DNA from: Ga0077555 sp031406575
Lineage (GTDB): Bacteria; Pseudomonadota; Alphaproteobacteria; Rhizobiales; Hyphomicrobiaceae
Assembly (NCBI GenBank): GCA_031406575.1
Contig: JANOHP010000201.1
Coordinates: 1-14,794, forward strand
DNA length: 14,794 nt
Direction of reading: 5' to 3'
The notes under the pieces are model-generated. The model made no database searches, was not told the origin of the DNA, and saw only the letters and a list, made by a program, of their open reading frames with translations. Position numbers and translations under genes: made by a program. Positions within the stretch are counted from its first letter, which is position 1. Every line of letters starts with the position of its first letter. This document shows positions 1 through 7,046 of the stretch, piece by piece.

Positions 1-2
1 CC

Positions 3-1475
3 ACCTTCGCCTTGAAGTCCGGTGAGTGGTTCCGGCGGGTTCTCTTCGTCATCTTCACTCCTGATTCGCACGCTCAACCTTGCGCGCTGTCAGGCAGACA
101 ATCCACCTACCGCACCGTCCGAAATTGTGGGGCCACTTCTAACATCGCCTCAGGCACGCTCGGGGCCGCACGGTTGCCGGCGTTCGGCTCGGGCGACGTG
201 TCGTTCGCGGCTGCCGGCGGAGCCGGCACGGTCGCCAACAACGCCGTCACCTACGCCAAGATGCAGGATGTGTCGGTGGCATCGCGCCTGCTCGGGCGCG
301 GTGACGGTGGGGCGGGCGACCCGCAGGAAATCATCCTCGGCGCGGGCCTCGCGATGACGGGCACGACGCTGTCGTCGTCAGGCGGCGGGGGTGCGATCAT
401 CACGCAGGACGAAGGCGTGACGCTGAGTGCGGGCGTGACGACGCTGAACTTCGTCGGCGCGGGCGTCACCGCGTCTGGCGCTGGCGCCACGACGACCATC
501 ACTATTCCCGGCGGAGGTGGCGGCGGGTCTCCCGGCGGCGCCGACACCCAGGTTCAGTTCAACAACGCGGGCGCCTTTGCCGGCGCGGCGGGGTTGACCT
601 ACAACAGCGCGACCCAGATTTCCAAGCACGCCGTCGCGGCGGACCTCGAAAGCCAAGCCTCGCCGCCATCTGCTCCCGCGACGGGATCGCGGCTGTTTTC
701 GCGTCCGTTCGCCGCGCGCCAGCTGCCCTCGTTCCGCAACGGCGGCAACGGCGAGACCCCCGTTCAGCCCTTCCTCGGCCGCAACAAACTGCGCTTCTGG
801 GGCGCGCAGGGCAATAGCGCCACCATCGCCCTGATCAATATGGCCAATACGGTGACGGGCACGACCACCAACCGCACCGCCGCCACGACCAACCTGTTCA
901 CGGCCATGTCCCGCGTCGGTTTCGTCAGCGCTGCGACGGCTGGATCGTCGAGCGGCACGCGACACGGCTTCACGCAATTCTTCATGGGCAACGGTACGGC
1001 AGGCATCGGCGGTTTCCACTACGTCACCCGGTTCGGCGTCTCGGACGCGGCCACGGTCGCCAACGCTCGCATGTTCGTCGGGCTGTCCGCCACGGCGGGG
1101 GTGTTGGCCAACGCCGATCCCTCGACGTTCCTGAACCAGATCGGACTGGGTTGCGACGCCGGCCAGACGACGCTGCGCATCATCCACAATGACGGGGCGG
1201 GCGTGTCGACGTTGGTGGACTTGGGGGCCAACTTCCCGGCGCAAACGCTGTCGACCGACATGTACGAACTGCAGCTCTACTGCGCGCCGAACGGGTCGAC
1301 GGTCGGCTACCGGGTCGAGCGGCTGAACACGGGGCATGTGGCGGAAGGCACGATCTCGACCGACCTGCCGATCAACACGACGCTGCTCAGCCCCCAGCTC
1401 TGGCGCAACAACGGCGCCACCGCACTCGCCGTCGGTATCGACGTGGTGCACCAGTATATGGAGACGGATTATTGA
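3..1475 (+). CDS. Phage tail / receptor-binding-like protein, 5' partial
   Basis: The frame is open to the left edge, so the true start probably lies outside the window; the first possible start inside is a TTG at 12 with no ribosome binding site that can be judged. From about residue 42 (SNIASGTLGAARLPAFGSGDV) the protein has the low-complexity Gly/Ala/Ser/Thr pattern of tail-fibre shafts. It includes an NNAVTYAKMQDVS...LLGRG segment, a poly-Gly linker and GGADTQVQFNNAGAFAGAAGLTYN, phrases I associate with phage tail and collar proteins. The C-terminal half (about 220-487) is Asn/Thr/Gly-rich, without catalytic motifs, and ends in an aromatic tail; it could be a beta-rich receptor- or sugar-binding head. 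The first ~40 residues (Arg/Phe-rich, with two Cys) do not look like tail protein, and a second frame is open across 22-357, so a frameshift or a fused remnant is possible. It would act outside the cell on a virion or tail-like particle. The family call is moderate; the host-binding role is inference. Confidence 0.6.
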   Translation, partial: TFALKSGEWFRRVLFVIFTPDSHAQPCALSGRQSTYRTVRNCGATSNIASGTLGAARLPAFGSGDVSFAAAGGAGTVANNAVTYAKMQDVSVASRLLGRGDGGAGDPQEIILGAGLAMTGTTLSSSGGGGAIITQDEGVTLSAGVTTLNFVGAGVTASGAGATTTITIPGGGGGGSPGGADTQVQFNNAGAFAGAAGLTYNSATQISKHAVAADLESQASPPSAPATGSRLFSRPFAARQLPSFRNGGNGETPVQPFLGRNKLRFWGAQGNSATIALINMANTVTGTTTNRTAATTNLFTAMSRVGFVSAATAGSSSGTRHGFTQFFMGNGTAGIGGFHYVTRFGVSDAATVANARMFVGLSATAGVLANADPSTFLNQIGLGCDAGQTTLRIIHNDGAGVSTLVDLGANFPAQTLSTDMYELQLYCAPNGSTVGYRVERLNTGHVAEGTISTDLPINTTLLSPQLWRNNGATALAVGIDVVHQYMETDY

Positions 1476-1511
1476 GGGGGTTTTCTGCACGCGCCATGCT
1501 TGGCGCACCGC

Positions 1512-1542
1512 AAAAAAGAGCCGCCCGATATCGGACGGCTCT
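1512..1542 (-). terminator. Intrinsic terminator of rpsD
   Basis: Read on the minus strand, a GC-rich stem (AGAGCCG ... CGGCTCT, with the inner arms nearly continuous through GATATC) is followed directly by six T. It lies about 50 bases past the rpsD stop. It also separates rpsD from the convergent tail-like gene ending at 1475. Confidence 0.85.
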
Positions 1543-1589
1543 CGATAGGATCGAACACTGCGCCAGATTTCTCGCCGCAGCGAGGCGCG

Positions 1590-2207
1590 TCAGCGCGAAT
1601 AGAATTCGACCACTAGGTTCGGCTCCATCTGCACCTGATACGGCACATCCGACAGAACTGGAACGCGCAGCAGCCGCGCCGACATCTTGGTGTGATCTGC
1701 CTCGATGTAATCAGGCACGTCGCGTTCCGGACTCTTCACGGCCTCGAGCACGAGCACGAGTTGCCGCGAAACTTCCTTGACCTCGACGACGTCGTTGAGA
1801 CGCACGCGATAGCTCGGCACCGTGACACGCTTGCCGTTCACCCGGATGTGGCCGTGGCTGACGAACTGGCGCGCGGCGAACGGCGTGGGCACGAATTTTG
1901 CGCGGTAAACGACCGCATCCAGCCGCTGCTCGAGCAAGCCGATCAGATGCTCCGACGTCGACCCCTTGAGACGAGCCGCCTCCCGATACACCTTGTTGAA
2001 CTGCCGTTCGTTGATATTCGCGTAATAGCCCTTCAGCTTCTGCTTGGCGCGCAGCTGTTGGCCGAAATCCGACATTTTGCCTGCGCGGCGTTCACCGTGC
2101 TGGCCGGGGCGCGAGGCGCGACGATTGAGAGGGCTTTTCGCCCGACCCCAGAGATTTTCCCCCAGGCGGCGGTCGATTTTGTGCTTGGCGCGAATGCGCT
2201 TGGTCAT
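1590..2207 (-). CDS. rpsD: 30S ribosomal protein S4
   Basis: At 205 aa this is the normal length for bacterial S4. It starts MTKRIRAKHKIDRRLGENLW, then NRRASRPGQHGERR, the typical Cys-free S4 N-terminus of alphaproteobacteria. The S4 RNA-binding domain spans roughly residues 93-155, with LEQRLDAVVYRAKFVPTPFAARQFVSHGHIRVNGKRV. S4 binds 16S rRNA early in small-subunit assembly. The ATG at 2207 has GGAG about 6 bases upstream, which supports the start. It is not in an alpha operon here: no rpsM, rpsK, rpoA or rplQ is beside it, which is usual in this group, where rpsD stands alone. It ends in a strong terminator at 1512-1542. Certain. Confidence 0.98.
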   Translation of the reverse strand: MTKRIRAKHKIDRRLGENLWGRAKSPLNRRASRPGQHGERRAGKMSDFGQQLRAKQKLKGYYANINERQFNKVYREAARLKGSTSEHLIGLLEQRLDAVVYRAKFVPTPFAARQFVSHGHIRVNGKRVTVPSYRVRLNDVVEVKEVSRQLVLVLEAVKSPERDVPDYIEADHTKMSARLLRVPVLSDVPYQVQMEPNLVVEFYSR

Positions 2208-2317
2208 CGAACACTCCGTCTTTTATTATCCACGGGATCTCAGGCCTCCTCCTCTGCTCCACCCCGCAGGGTAGGCCGACAGGGCGCCGAACGGCGTCCA
2301 CGGAGGCACGAAATGCA

Positions 2318-2341
2318 ACGCGGGCCCCAGAGGACCCGCGT
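2318..2341 (-). terminator. GC-rich hairpin after the exported-protein gene
   Basis: A perfect 7-bp stem, ACGCGGG (2318-2324) with CCCGCGT (2335-2341), has a 10-base loop. It sits 83 bases past the stop of the minus-strand gene at 2424 and upstream of rpsD. On the minus strand it is followed only by a weak T-rich stretch (TTGCATTT), so termination is plausible but not clear. The 216-base gap 2208-2423 otherwise holds the rpsD leader; I see no convincing -35/-10 pair in it, only a GATAAT about 20 bases before the rpsD start. Confidence 0.4.
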
Positions 2342-2423
2342 AAGGAAGGTGTTTAGGGCACGGACCCATCGGCGTCAAGGCACAATGCCCCTCCCAACGA
2401 CCCCGTTTCGCCCGCCGATCGGC

Positions 2424-3065
2424 TTATTTCTTGTCCCTGGCCTTCTCTTTGGCCGATGCCGGCTGAACCGGGGGGGCCGGCGGCGGCGGGGGCGCGGCTT
2501 TGATGACCGGTGCGCCCGCAACGTAGGCCGCAATGCCCTCTTTCACCTTGGCTCGCTTGTCGTCGGGGCACGTCTCTTTCGATGCCTCGATGGGCTCCTG
2601 GATGACTTGAATTTCATCGGGGCCTTTTTCGACGACGCGCAGTTTGCCGGCTGCCATATGAATGGTCATCCGGTGCAACGTCGAAATGTAGAGCAGTTGC
2701 TGCTCTGTCCATTTCTTCTTCACGAGTTCGCGTGCCATCAGCGCATCGTAATTTCGCGCCTGCTCTTCCATCATGTCGCAGAGCTGCGCCTGCGCGGACA
2801 AATAGCCGGCTTTGATGACGTCCCGGGCCGTATCGACCGGCACGATCACTTGATCGCGTTGCGTTTTCTTGTCGACCTCGATGACCCGGCCATTGGGTGC
2901 CCTGAAAATCGACGGCAGTATCGACCAAGCATAATCCATGAGCACCAGCACGGACTTTTCGCTCAGCTCTTTTGTGGGCGCTTGCGCTGTGGCGCCCGCT
3001 GCACCGAGCGCGAGCAGGGTCGCAGCGATCGACAATGTCAGTCCACGTTTTTCAGTCATTCGCAT
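2424..3065 (-). CDS. Exported protein of unknown function
   Basis: I do not recognise a family. The product is 213 aa from the ATG at 3065, which has GAGG about 6 bases upstream; a TTG at 3068 and an ATG at 3059 are alternatives. Residues 1-28 form a Sec signal peptide: basic MRMTEKRG, a hydrophobic LTLSIAATLLALGAAGA core, and a signal peptidase I-like cleavage site after ATAQA. The mature part is charged and mostly helical (DYAWSILPSIFRAPNG, then VDTARDVIKAGYLSAQAQLCDMMEEQARNY). It has only two Cys (in QLCDMM and KETCPDD), which might form a disulphide. The C-terminus is a Pro/Ala-rich linker (APPPPPAPPVQP) with a Lys-rich end. A periplasmic location is likely. The gene follows trmJ on the same strand after 178 bases, so it is probably transcribed separately. 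Confidence 0.75.
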   Translation of the reverse strand: MRMTEKRGLTLSIAATLLALGAAGATAQAPTKELSEKSVLVLMDYAWSILPSIFRAPNGRVIEVDKKTQRDQVIVPVDTARDVIKAGYLSAQAQLCDMMEEQARNYDALMARELVKKKWTEQQLLYISTLHRMTIHMAAGKLRVVEKGPDEIQVIQEPIEASKETCPDDKRAKVKEGIAAYVAGAPVIKAAPPPPPAPPVQPASAKEKARDKK

Positions 3066-3129
3066 CAAGCCCTCTGCGTCCCGACAACGCGCCGATCATT
3101 CCACACTACCCGAGCCCCGTCCCCATCGC

Positions 3130-3141
3130 GGTTGCGCAACC
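3130..3141. promoter_or_regulatory. 12-bp perfect palindrome upstream of the exported-protein gene
   Basis: GGTTGCGCAACC lies 65 bases before the start at 3065, in the 178-base gap between trmJ and this gene. It could be an operator for a dimeric regulator, but in DNA this GC-rich a single palindrome may occur by chance. No good -35/-10 pair is visible next to it. A separate small hairpin (GAGGA/TCCTC, 3214-3230) lies just past the trmJ stop and lacks a T-run. Confidence 0.2.
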
Positions 3142-3243
3142 CGGCAGCGACGCACACTTTTCGTTCACTGACGCGTCCGATTGCACCGAGCGCGTCTCCC
3201 CTCTGCGAGGATCGAGGATCGCTCGTCCTCAAAGGAGGCGAAC

Positions 3244-4491
3244 TTAAGGCACTTTTTTACCCCGGCCTTTGCCGGCCGCCAGCGTTGCGACAACGCCACG
3301 CAGCGTGCGCACCTCTTGTTCTGTTGCGCTCATGCGCAGAAACAACGACCGAAGATTGCGCATCATCATCTGGCGCTTGTGAGGCGGATTGAAAAACCCC
3401 AGTCGTTCCAACTCGTCTTCGAGGTGGGCGAAGAACCCTTCGAGCTCCGTCTTGTTGGCCGGCCGGCTACCGCCGACGTTCAATCCGGTGCCGACTGGGG
3501 TCTCATATGTGGTCACGCGGCCCAGCGTCGCAGATGTGGATGACCGCATCCATTCGTAGCCCAGGATGAGCACGGACTGGGCGAGATTGAGGGACGCGAA
3601 CCGCGAATTGACGGGAATCATCACAATCGCGTCGGCCGCTGCGATCTCATCGGTTTCCAGACCATTGCGTTCGCGCCCGAACAGGATGCCGCAACGTTCG
3701 CCCCGCGCCGTTCGCGTGCGGATTTCGGTGATGACCTCGAGGGGCGTCATCACCGGTTTGCGCAGATCGCGCTGGCGTGCCGTAGTGGCAGCAACCCAAT
3801 TGAGATCGCCCATGGCCTCGCCGAGCGTCGGAAACGCACGCGCTTCGTCGACAACGTAATTGGCGCCCGACGCCGCGATGCGCGCTTTCTCGTTCGGCCA
3901 ACCGTCGCGTGGGTTGATCAGCCGCAACTCATCCAAGCCGAAGTTGGCACAGGCGCGGGCGACCATGCCGATATTGTCGGCAAGCTGGGGTTCGACCAGC
4001 AGGATCGCCGGCGAGTCGCCATCGGCTGCGAACGCCGCGCCCTGGATGTGGGCGCGCCGAACGCCGTGCCGCAACTTGCGAATGACGCGTCGCGCCCAAA
4101 ACCAGTAATTTTCACCCGACCAGGTTTTCTCGAGTGCCGCCAAAGCCGGCGTTGTGACGGTGCCCGTGCCGCTGCCCTCGAGCCGAACCGCCCCATCCCC
4201 AACAACGATCACGGCATGGCTCTTGATGAAATCCTCGAGCGTGAGGAGCCCCGCAACTTCCGTGCGCCGCTTGCAGCCGGGGCAGGTAACGCGATCGGCT
4301 TCGCACCGCAGCTCGGCGCAGTAGGTCAGCACCGGCTCGAGCGTTCCTCGGTCGAGCCCCGGCGCATCCAAAAGCGCCAGCCCCGTGTCGATCGATTTCT
4401 CGTGGCACGCATGCACGATGTCGGCAACCAAGCGACCGAAGACGCGCGGCTCGCCGCTGTGGATTGTGATCGTCGTGAGGTCCGATGTCAT
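3244..4491 (-). CDS. trmJ: TrmJ-type tRNA 2'-O-methyltransferase with extra N-terminal Cys4 domain
   Basis: The protein has 415 aa. Residues ~160-415 match the SpoU/TrmH (SPOUT, trefoil-knot) class, TrmJ subgroup. These use S-adenosylmethionine to methylate the ribose 2'-OH at tRNA position 32. Motif 1 is ILLVEPQLADNIGMVARA (163-180) with INPRDGWPNEKA after it; motif 2 is ILFGRERNGLETDE (269-282); motif 3 is IPVNSRFASLNLAQSVLILGYE (292-313). A typical TrmJ is about 250-275 aa and begins near residue 158. The first ~150 residues are extra and I do not recognise them. They hold C58-x4-C63-x6-C70-x2-C73 (ending TCPGCKRR), which looks like a zinc site, then a conserved-looking VVGDGAVRLEGSGTGTVTTPALAAL and an aromatic/basic GENYWFWARRVIRKLRHGVRR. 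The reading frame is continuous and no credible internal start precedes residue 158, so I read it as one fused protein. The ATG at 4491 lacks a Shine-Dalgarno; a CTATAA ends 7 bases upstream, so the mRNA may be leaderless. Confidence 0.88.
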   Translation of the reverse strand: MTSDLTTITIHSGEPRVFGRLVADIVHACHEKSIDTGLALLDAPGLDRGTLEPVLTYCAELRCEADRVTCPGCKRRTEVAGLLTLEDFIKSHAVIVVGDGAVRLEGSGTGTVTTPALAALEKTWSGENYWFWARRVIRKLRHGVRRAHIQGAAFAADGDSPAILLVEPQLADNIGMVARACANFGLDELRLINPRDGWPNEKARIAASGANYVVDEARAFPTLGEAMGDLNWVAATTARQRDLRKPVMTPLEVITEIRTRTARGERCGILFGRERNGLETDEIAAADAIVMIPVNSRFASLNLAQSVLILGYEWMRSSTSATLGRVTTYETPVGTGLNVGGSRPANKTELEGFFAHLEDELERLGFFNPPHKRQMMMRNLRSLFLRMSATEQEVRTLRGVVATLAAGKGRGKKVP

Positions 4492-4781
4492 GCCGGGGTT
4501 ATAGCCGTGTCACGGCCCCCGCGGCCAGACAGCGTTGGCGATTTATTCCCCGGCTGAAAGACAATGATCCCGGAAAACTCGGGAATTTTGGGTCAATGTG
4601 CGACACGTGTGGCGCACCCGCGCCAATCGGCAAATCGGTGATTTCGGCCGGCGTATGGTCTCAGCCGGGGAATGGGGGGCGACCTGCGGTCATTGGACCG
4701 GCGTTGCGACAATTCTGCGGGACGCGGGCGCCGTTCGGCAGTACCATCGGCCCCGGCCTCCACAGCATCGGGATCTCGACC
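4492..4781. promoter_or_regulatory. Divergent intergenic region between trmJ and the CoA-transferase gene
   Basis: The 290 bases separate two divergent genes and must hold the promoters of both. Visible elements are CTATAA on the minus strand (4499-4504), just before trmJ, and a 5-bp inverted repeat TCCCG/CGGGA (4568-4572, 4580-4584). There is also a near-palindrome around ACACGTGT (4598-4617; arms GTGCG...ACAC and GTGT...CGCAC with a 2-base bulge). I cannot assign a regulator. A plus-strand frame runs open through this region into the transferase gene, but its composition and the family length argue against coding. Confidence 0.35.
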
Positions 4782-5960
4782 ATGACCGCTCTGCCCCTCG
4801 CCAATATCCGTGTGCTCGATCTCACCGCGCATCGCGCCGGCCCGACGGCTGTGCGCCAGTTCGCCGACTGGGGAGCCCAAGTCATCAAAATCGAGCAGCC
4901 GGGCGAATCCAAAGATGCGACGGGCAGCAGCCGCCACGGGTTCGACTTCCAGAACCTGCACCGCAACAAGCGCTCGATGACGCTCAACCTGAAGACGGAC
5001 CAGGGCCGCGCCATCTTCATGCAGCTCGCCAAGACGGCGGATTTGGTGGTCGAGAATTACCGCTCGGATGTCAAACATCGCCTCGGCGTCGATTACGACG
5101 CCGTCGCCAAGGTCAATCCGCGCATCATCTACGGCTCGCTCGCGGGCTTCGGCCAGACCGGCCCCGATGCCAAGCGTCCCGGCGTCGATCAGATCGCCCA
5201 GGGCATGGGCGGCCTGATGTCGATCACGGGTCTTCCCGGCCAGGGACCCGTTCGCGTGGGCATCCCGATTGCCGATCTCACGTCGGGTTTGCTGCTGGCG
5301 CAGGCCATGATGATGGCGCTTTACGAGCGCGAGACTTCCGGCAAGGGGCAGTGGGTGCACACGTCACTGATCGAAGCCCAGATCTTCATGCTCGACTTCC
5401 AGGCCGCGCGCTGGCTGATCAAAGGCGAAGTCCCCCAGCAAGCTGGCAATGATCACCCAACTGGAATTCCGACTGGCGTGTTCCCAACCTCCGACGGTCA
5501 CATCAACATCGCAGCCTCCGGTGACAACCTGTGGCGGCGGGCCTGCGAAGCGCTCGGCGTGCCGGACCTGCCCAAGGATGCCAATTACGCCACGGGTCCT
5601 CTGCGGTCGCAGAACCGCAAGGTGTTGAACGAATTGCTGGGCACTCTCACGAAGAAAAACACGTCTGCCCATTGGATTGCCGCGCTCAACAAAGCGGGCG
5701 TGCCGTGCGGACCGATCAACACGATCGACCAGACGTTCGCCGAACCTCAAGTCAAGCACTTGGGCATCGCGCGCAAAGTGCGTCACCGCAAACTCGGCGA
5801 ATACCGCGTCGTCGGCCAGCCCATCAACATGTCCCGCTATCCGCAGCCCGAGACCCTCAATCCCTCGCCGGATTTGGGGGAGCACACGGATGTCGTTCTG
5901 GGTGATCTCGGTTACGGGGCCGCCGACATCGCCAAGCTGCGCGCCGACGGGGTGGTGTGA
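4782..5960 (+). CDS. Class III (CaiB/BaiF family) CoA-transferase
   Basis: The 392-aa product has the normal family length. It would move CoA between a donor acyl-CoA and a carboxylic acid through aspartyl anhydride/thioester intermediates, in the cytosol, probably as an interlocked dimer. Family marks, in order: LANIRVLDLTAHRAGPTAVRQFADWGAQVIKIEQPG (7-41); NLHRNKRSMTLNLKTDQGR (58-76); ADLVVENYRSDV; RIIYGSLAGFGQTGP (114-128); GVDQIAQGMGGLMSITG; and RVGIPIADLTSG (158-169). D165 is at the place of the catalytic Asp of formyl-CoA transferase (D169 there). TGIPTGVFPTSDGHINIAASGDNLWRR and GVPCGPINT follow in the C-terminal lobe. The ATG at 4782 was chosen because homology starts there; upstream in-frame codons back to 4485 lack family character. 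A GGGA about 9 bases upstream is a weak ribosome binding site. The substrate cannot be read from the sequence, and the neighbours do not form an obvious pathway. Confidence 0.92.
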   Translation: MTALPLANIRVLDLTAHRAGPTAVRQFADWGAQVIKIEQPGESKDATGSSRHGFDFQNLHRNKRSMTLNLKTDQGRAIFMQLAKTADLVVENYRSDVKHRLGVDYDAVAKVNPRIIYGSLAGFGQTGPDAKRPGVDQIAQGMGGLMSITGLPGQGPVRVGIPIADLTSGLLLAQAMMMALYERETSGKGQWVHTSLIEAQIFMLDFQAARWLIKGEVPQQAGNDHPTGIPTGVFPTSDGHINIAASGDNLWRRACEALGVPDLPKDANYATGPLRSQNRKVLNELLGTLTKKNTSAHWIAALNKAGVPCGPINTIDQTFAEPQVKHLGIARKVRHRKLGEYRVVGQPINMSRYPQPETLNPSPDLGEHTDVVLGDLGYGAADIAKLRADGVV

Positions 5961-6322
5961 GCGATCTCCTGAGTGATAGCCCGTTCAGCGCGGCTGGCAT
6001 CGGAGACTTTCAGGGACGTCGAAACTTCCGGCGAGGTGCTGTTTTGAGTACACTCCTCAGCGGAACGTCAGGGGCTTGATTTCACACTCCCTCATCCGCG
6101 CCATTCGCTGTGAGGGAGCCAGCCGAATATGCCGAATAAGGCTGCAGGGCTCCTGGCGTTCCATGTCTTTGGCGGAAGCGCGCGCTGGACCGCCTCGCGA
6201 TGCCTGAGACCACAGCTTCACTCTTGACCTGCGGGCGAGCCTCCTTTGGACACACGAATGTCCGCTGACGTGCGACGCGAACCGCCCGTGGACTTCGGCG
6301 CGCGCTCGAGGTCTGCTGCGGC
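5961..6322. other. 362-base gap with an inverted repeat, no gene seen
   Basis: I find no supported gene here. The clearest structure is an 8-bp perfect inverted repeat, CTCCCTCA (6087-6094) with TGAGGGAG (6111-6118), with a 16-base loop and no T-run. The surrounding sequence, read on the minus strand (LTANGADEGV-like translation), resembles dispersed intergenic repeats that I recall from Rhizobiales genomes, but that is from memory only. A promoter for the TSUP gene should lie in the last 100 bases; I cannot single one out. Confidence 0.4.
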
Positions 6323-7045
6323 ATGATTTGGATTCTCGTTCTGACCGTTGGCCTCGTCGCCGGCACGATCGGGGGCGTCGTCGGTTTCGGTGGCTCGACG
6401 ATCCTGCTGCCCATCCTCGTGTTCGCTTTCGGACCCAAAGCTGCTGTACCGATCATGGGCGTGGCGGCGCTGCTCGCTAATTTCGCCCGCATCCTGATCT
6501 GGTGGAAGGCGATCGACTGGCGGGCGGTGGCCGCCTATTCCGCGACGGGGATGCCGGCGGTGGCGCTGGGCGCGCGCACGTTCTTGACGCTCGATGTGCG
6601 GCTGATCGAAGGCCTGCTCGGCGTGTTCATGCTGGTGATGGTGCCCGCTCGGCGCTGGCTACTCGCACGACAATTCACGGTGGGGCTTCCCGGCCTCGCG
6701 GCGGCGGGCGCGGGGATCGGCTTTCTCACGGGCATGGTCGCCAGCACGGGCCCGATCAACACACCCTTTTTCCTGGCCTTCGGCCTGAGCAAGGGGCCGT
6801 TCATCGCAACCGAGGCCGCAGGATCGCTCGCCGTTTATTCCGTCAAGTCGACGATCTTCGAGCGCTTCGGCGCCCTGCCCTACGACATGATCGTGAACGG
6901 GGTCATCGTCGGCCTCGCCATGATGTGCGGCGCCTGGTTCGGCAAGCGCATCATCGAGCACATGGACACGCACCAGTTCCACGCGATCGTGGATGTGCTG
7001 ATGGTGATGTCGGGATTGGTGATGGTGTGGGGGGCGGTGTATTAG
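6323..7045 (+). CDS. TauE/SafE (TSUP) family membrane protein
   Basis: This 240-aa polytopic inner-membrane protein has about 7-8 hydrophobic segments. The N-terminal segment carries the glycine-rich family signature LVAGTIGGVVGFGGSTILLPILVFAFGPKAAVPI (11-44). The second half repeats the pattern with GAGIGFLTGMVASTGPINTPFFLAFGLSKGPFIATEAAG (129-167), as expected for the duplicated 4-TM architecture. TSUP members move sulfite, sulfoacetate, taurine-derived or other small organic anions, usually outward; the substrate here is unknown. The ATG at 6323 begins directly with hydrophobic sequence, which fits the family, although the ribosome binding site is weak. It ends one base from the convergent pheS stop. 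A link to the CoA-transferase 362 bases upstream is possible but unproven. Confidence 0.88.
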   Translation: MIWILVLTVGLVAGTIGGVVGFGGSTILLPILVFAFGPKAAVPIMGVAALLANFARILIWWKAIDWRAVAAYSATGMPAVALGARTFLTLDVRLIEGLLGVFMLVMVPARRWLLARQFTVGLPGLAAAGAGIGFLTGMVASTGPINTPFFLAFGLSKGPFIATEAAGSLAVYSVKSTIFERFGALPYDMIVNGVIVGLAMMCGAWFGKRIIEHMDTHQFHAIVDVLMVMSGLVMVWGAVY

Positions 7046-7046
7046 G

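Noticed and set aside
378..1508. 376-codon open frame on the minus strand
   Set aside because: It is complementary to the tail-like gene and consists of Arg/Gly/Ala/Val-rich text without motifs.
3214..3230. Terminator for trmJ
   Set aside because: The GAGGA/TCCTC hairpin is short and lacks a T-run; it does not stand out from the background.
1692..3392. 566-codon open frame on the plus strand
   Set aside because: It runs antisense through rpsD and the exported-protein gene and has no family features.
4485..4781. N-terminal extension of the CoA-transferase by 99 codons
   Set aside because: The family begins at LANIRVLDLT; the extension has no family character, and the total would exceed the usual length.
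6082..6492. 136-codon minus-strand frame across the TSUP start
   Set aside because: It is antisense to the TSUP N-terminus and otherwise in repeat-like sequence, with no ribosome binding site or motifs.
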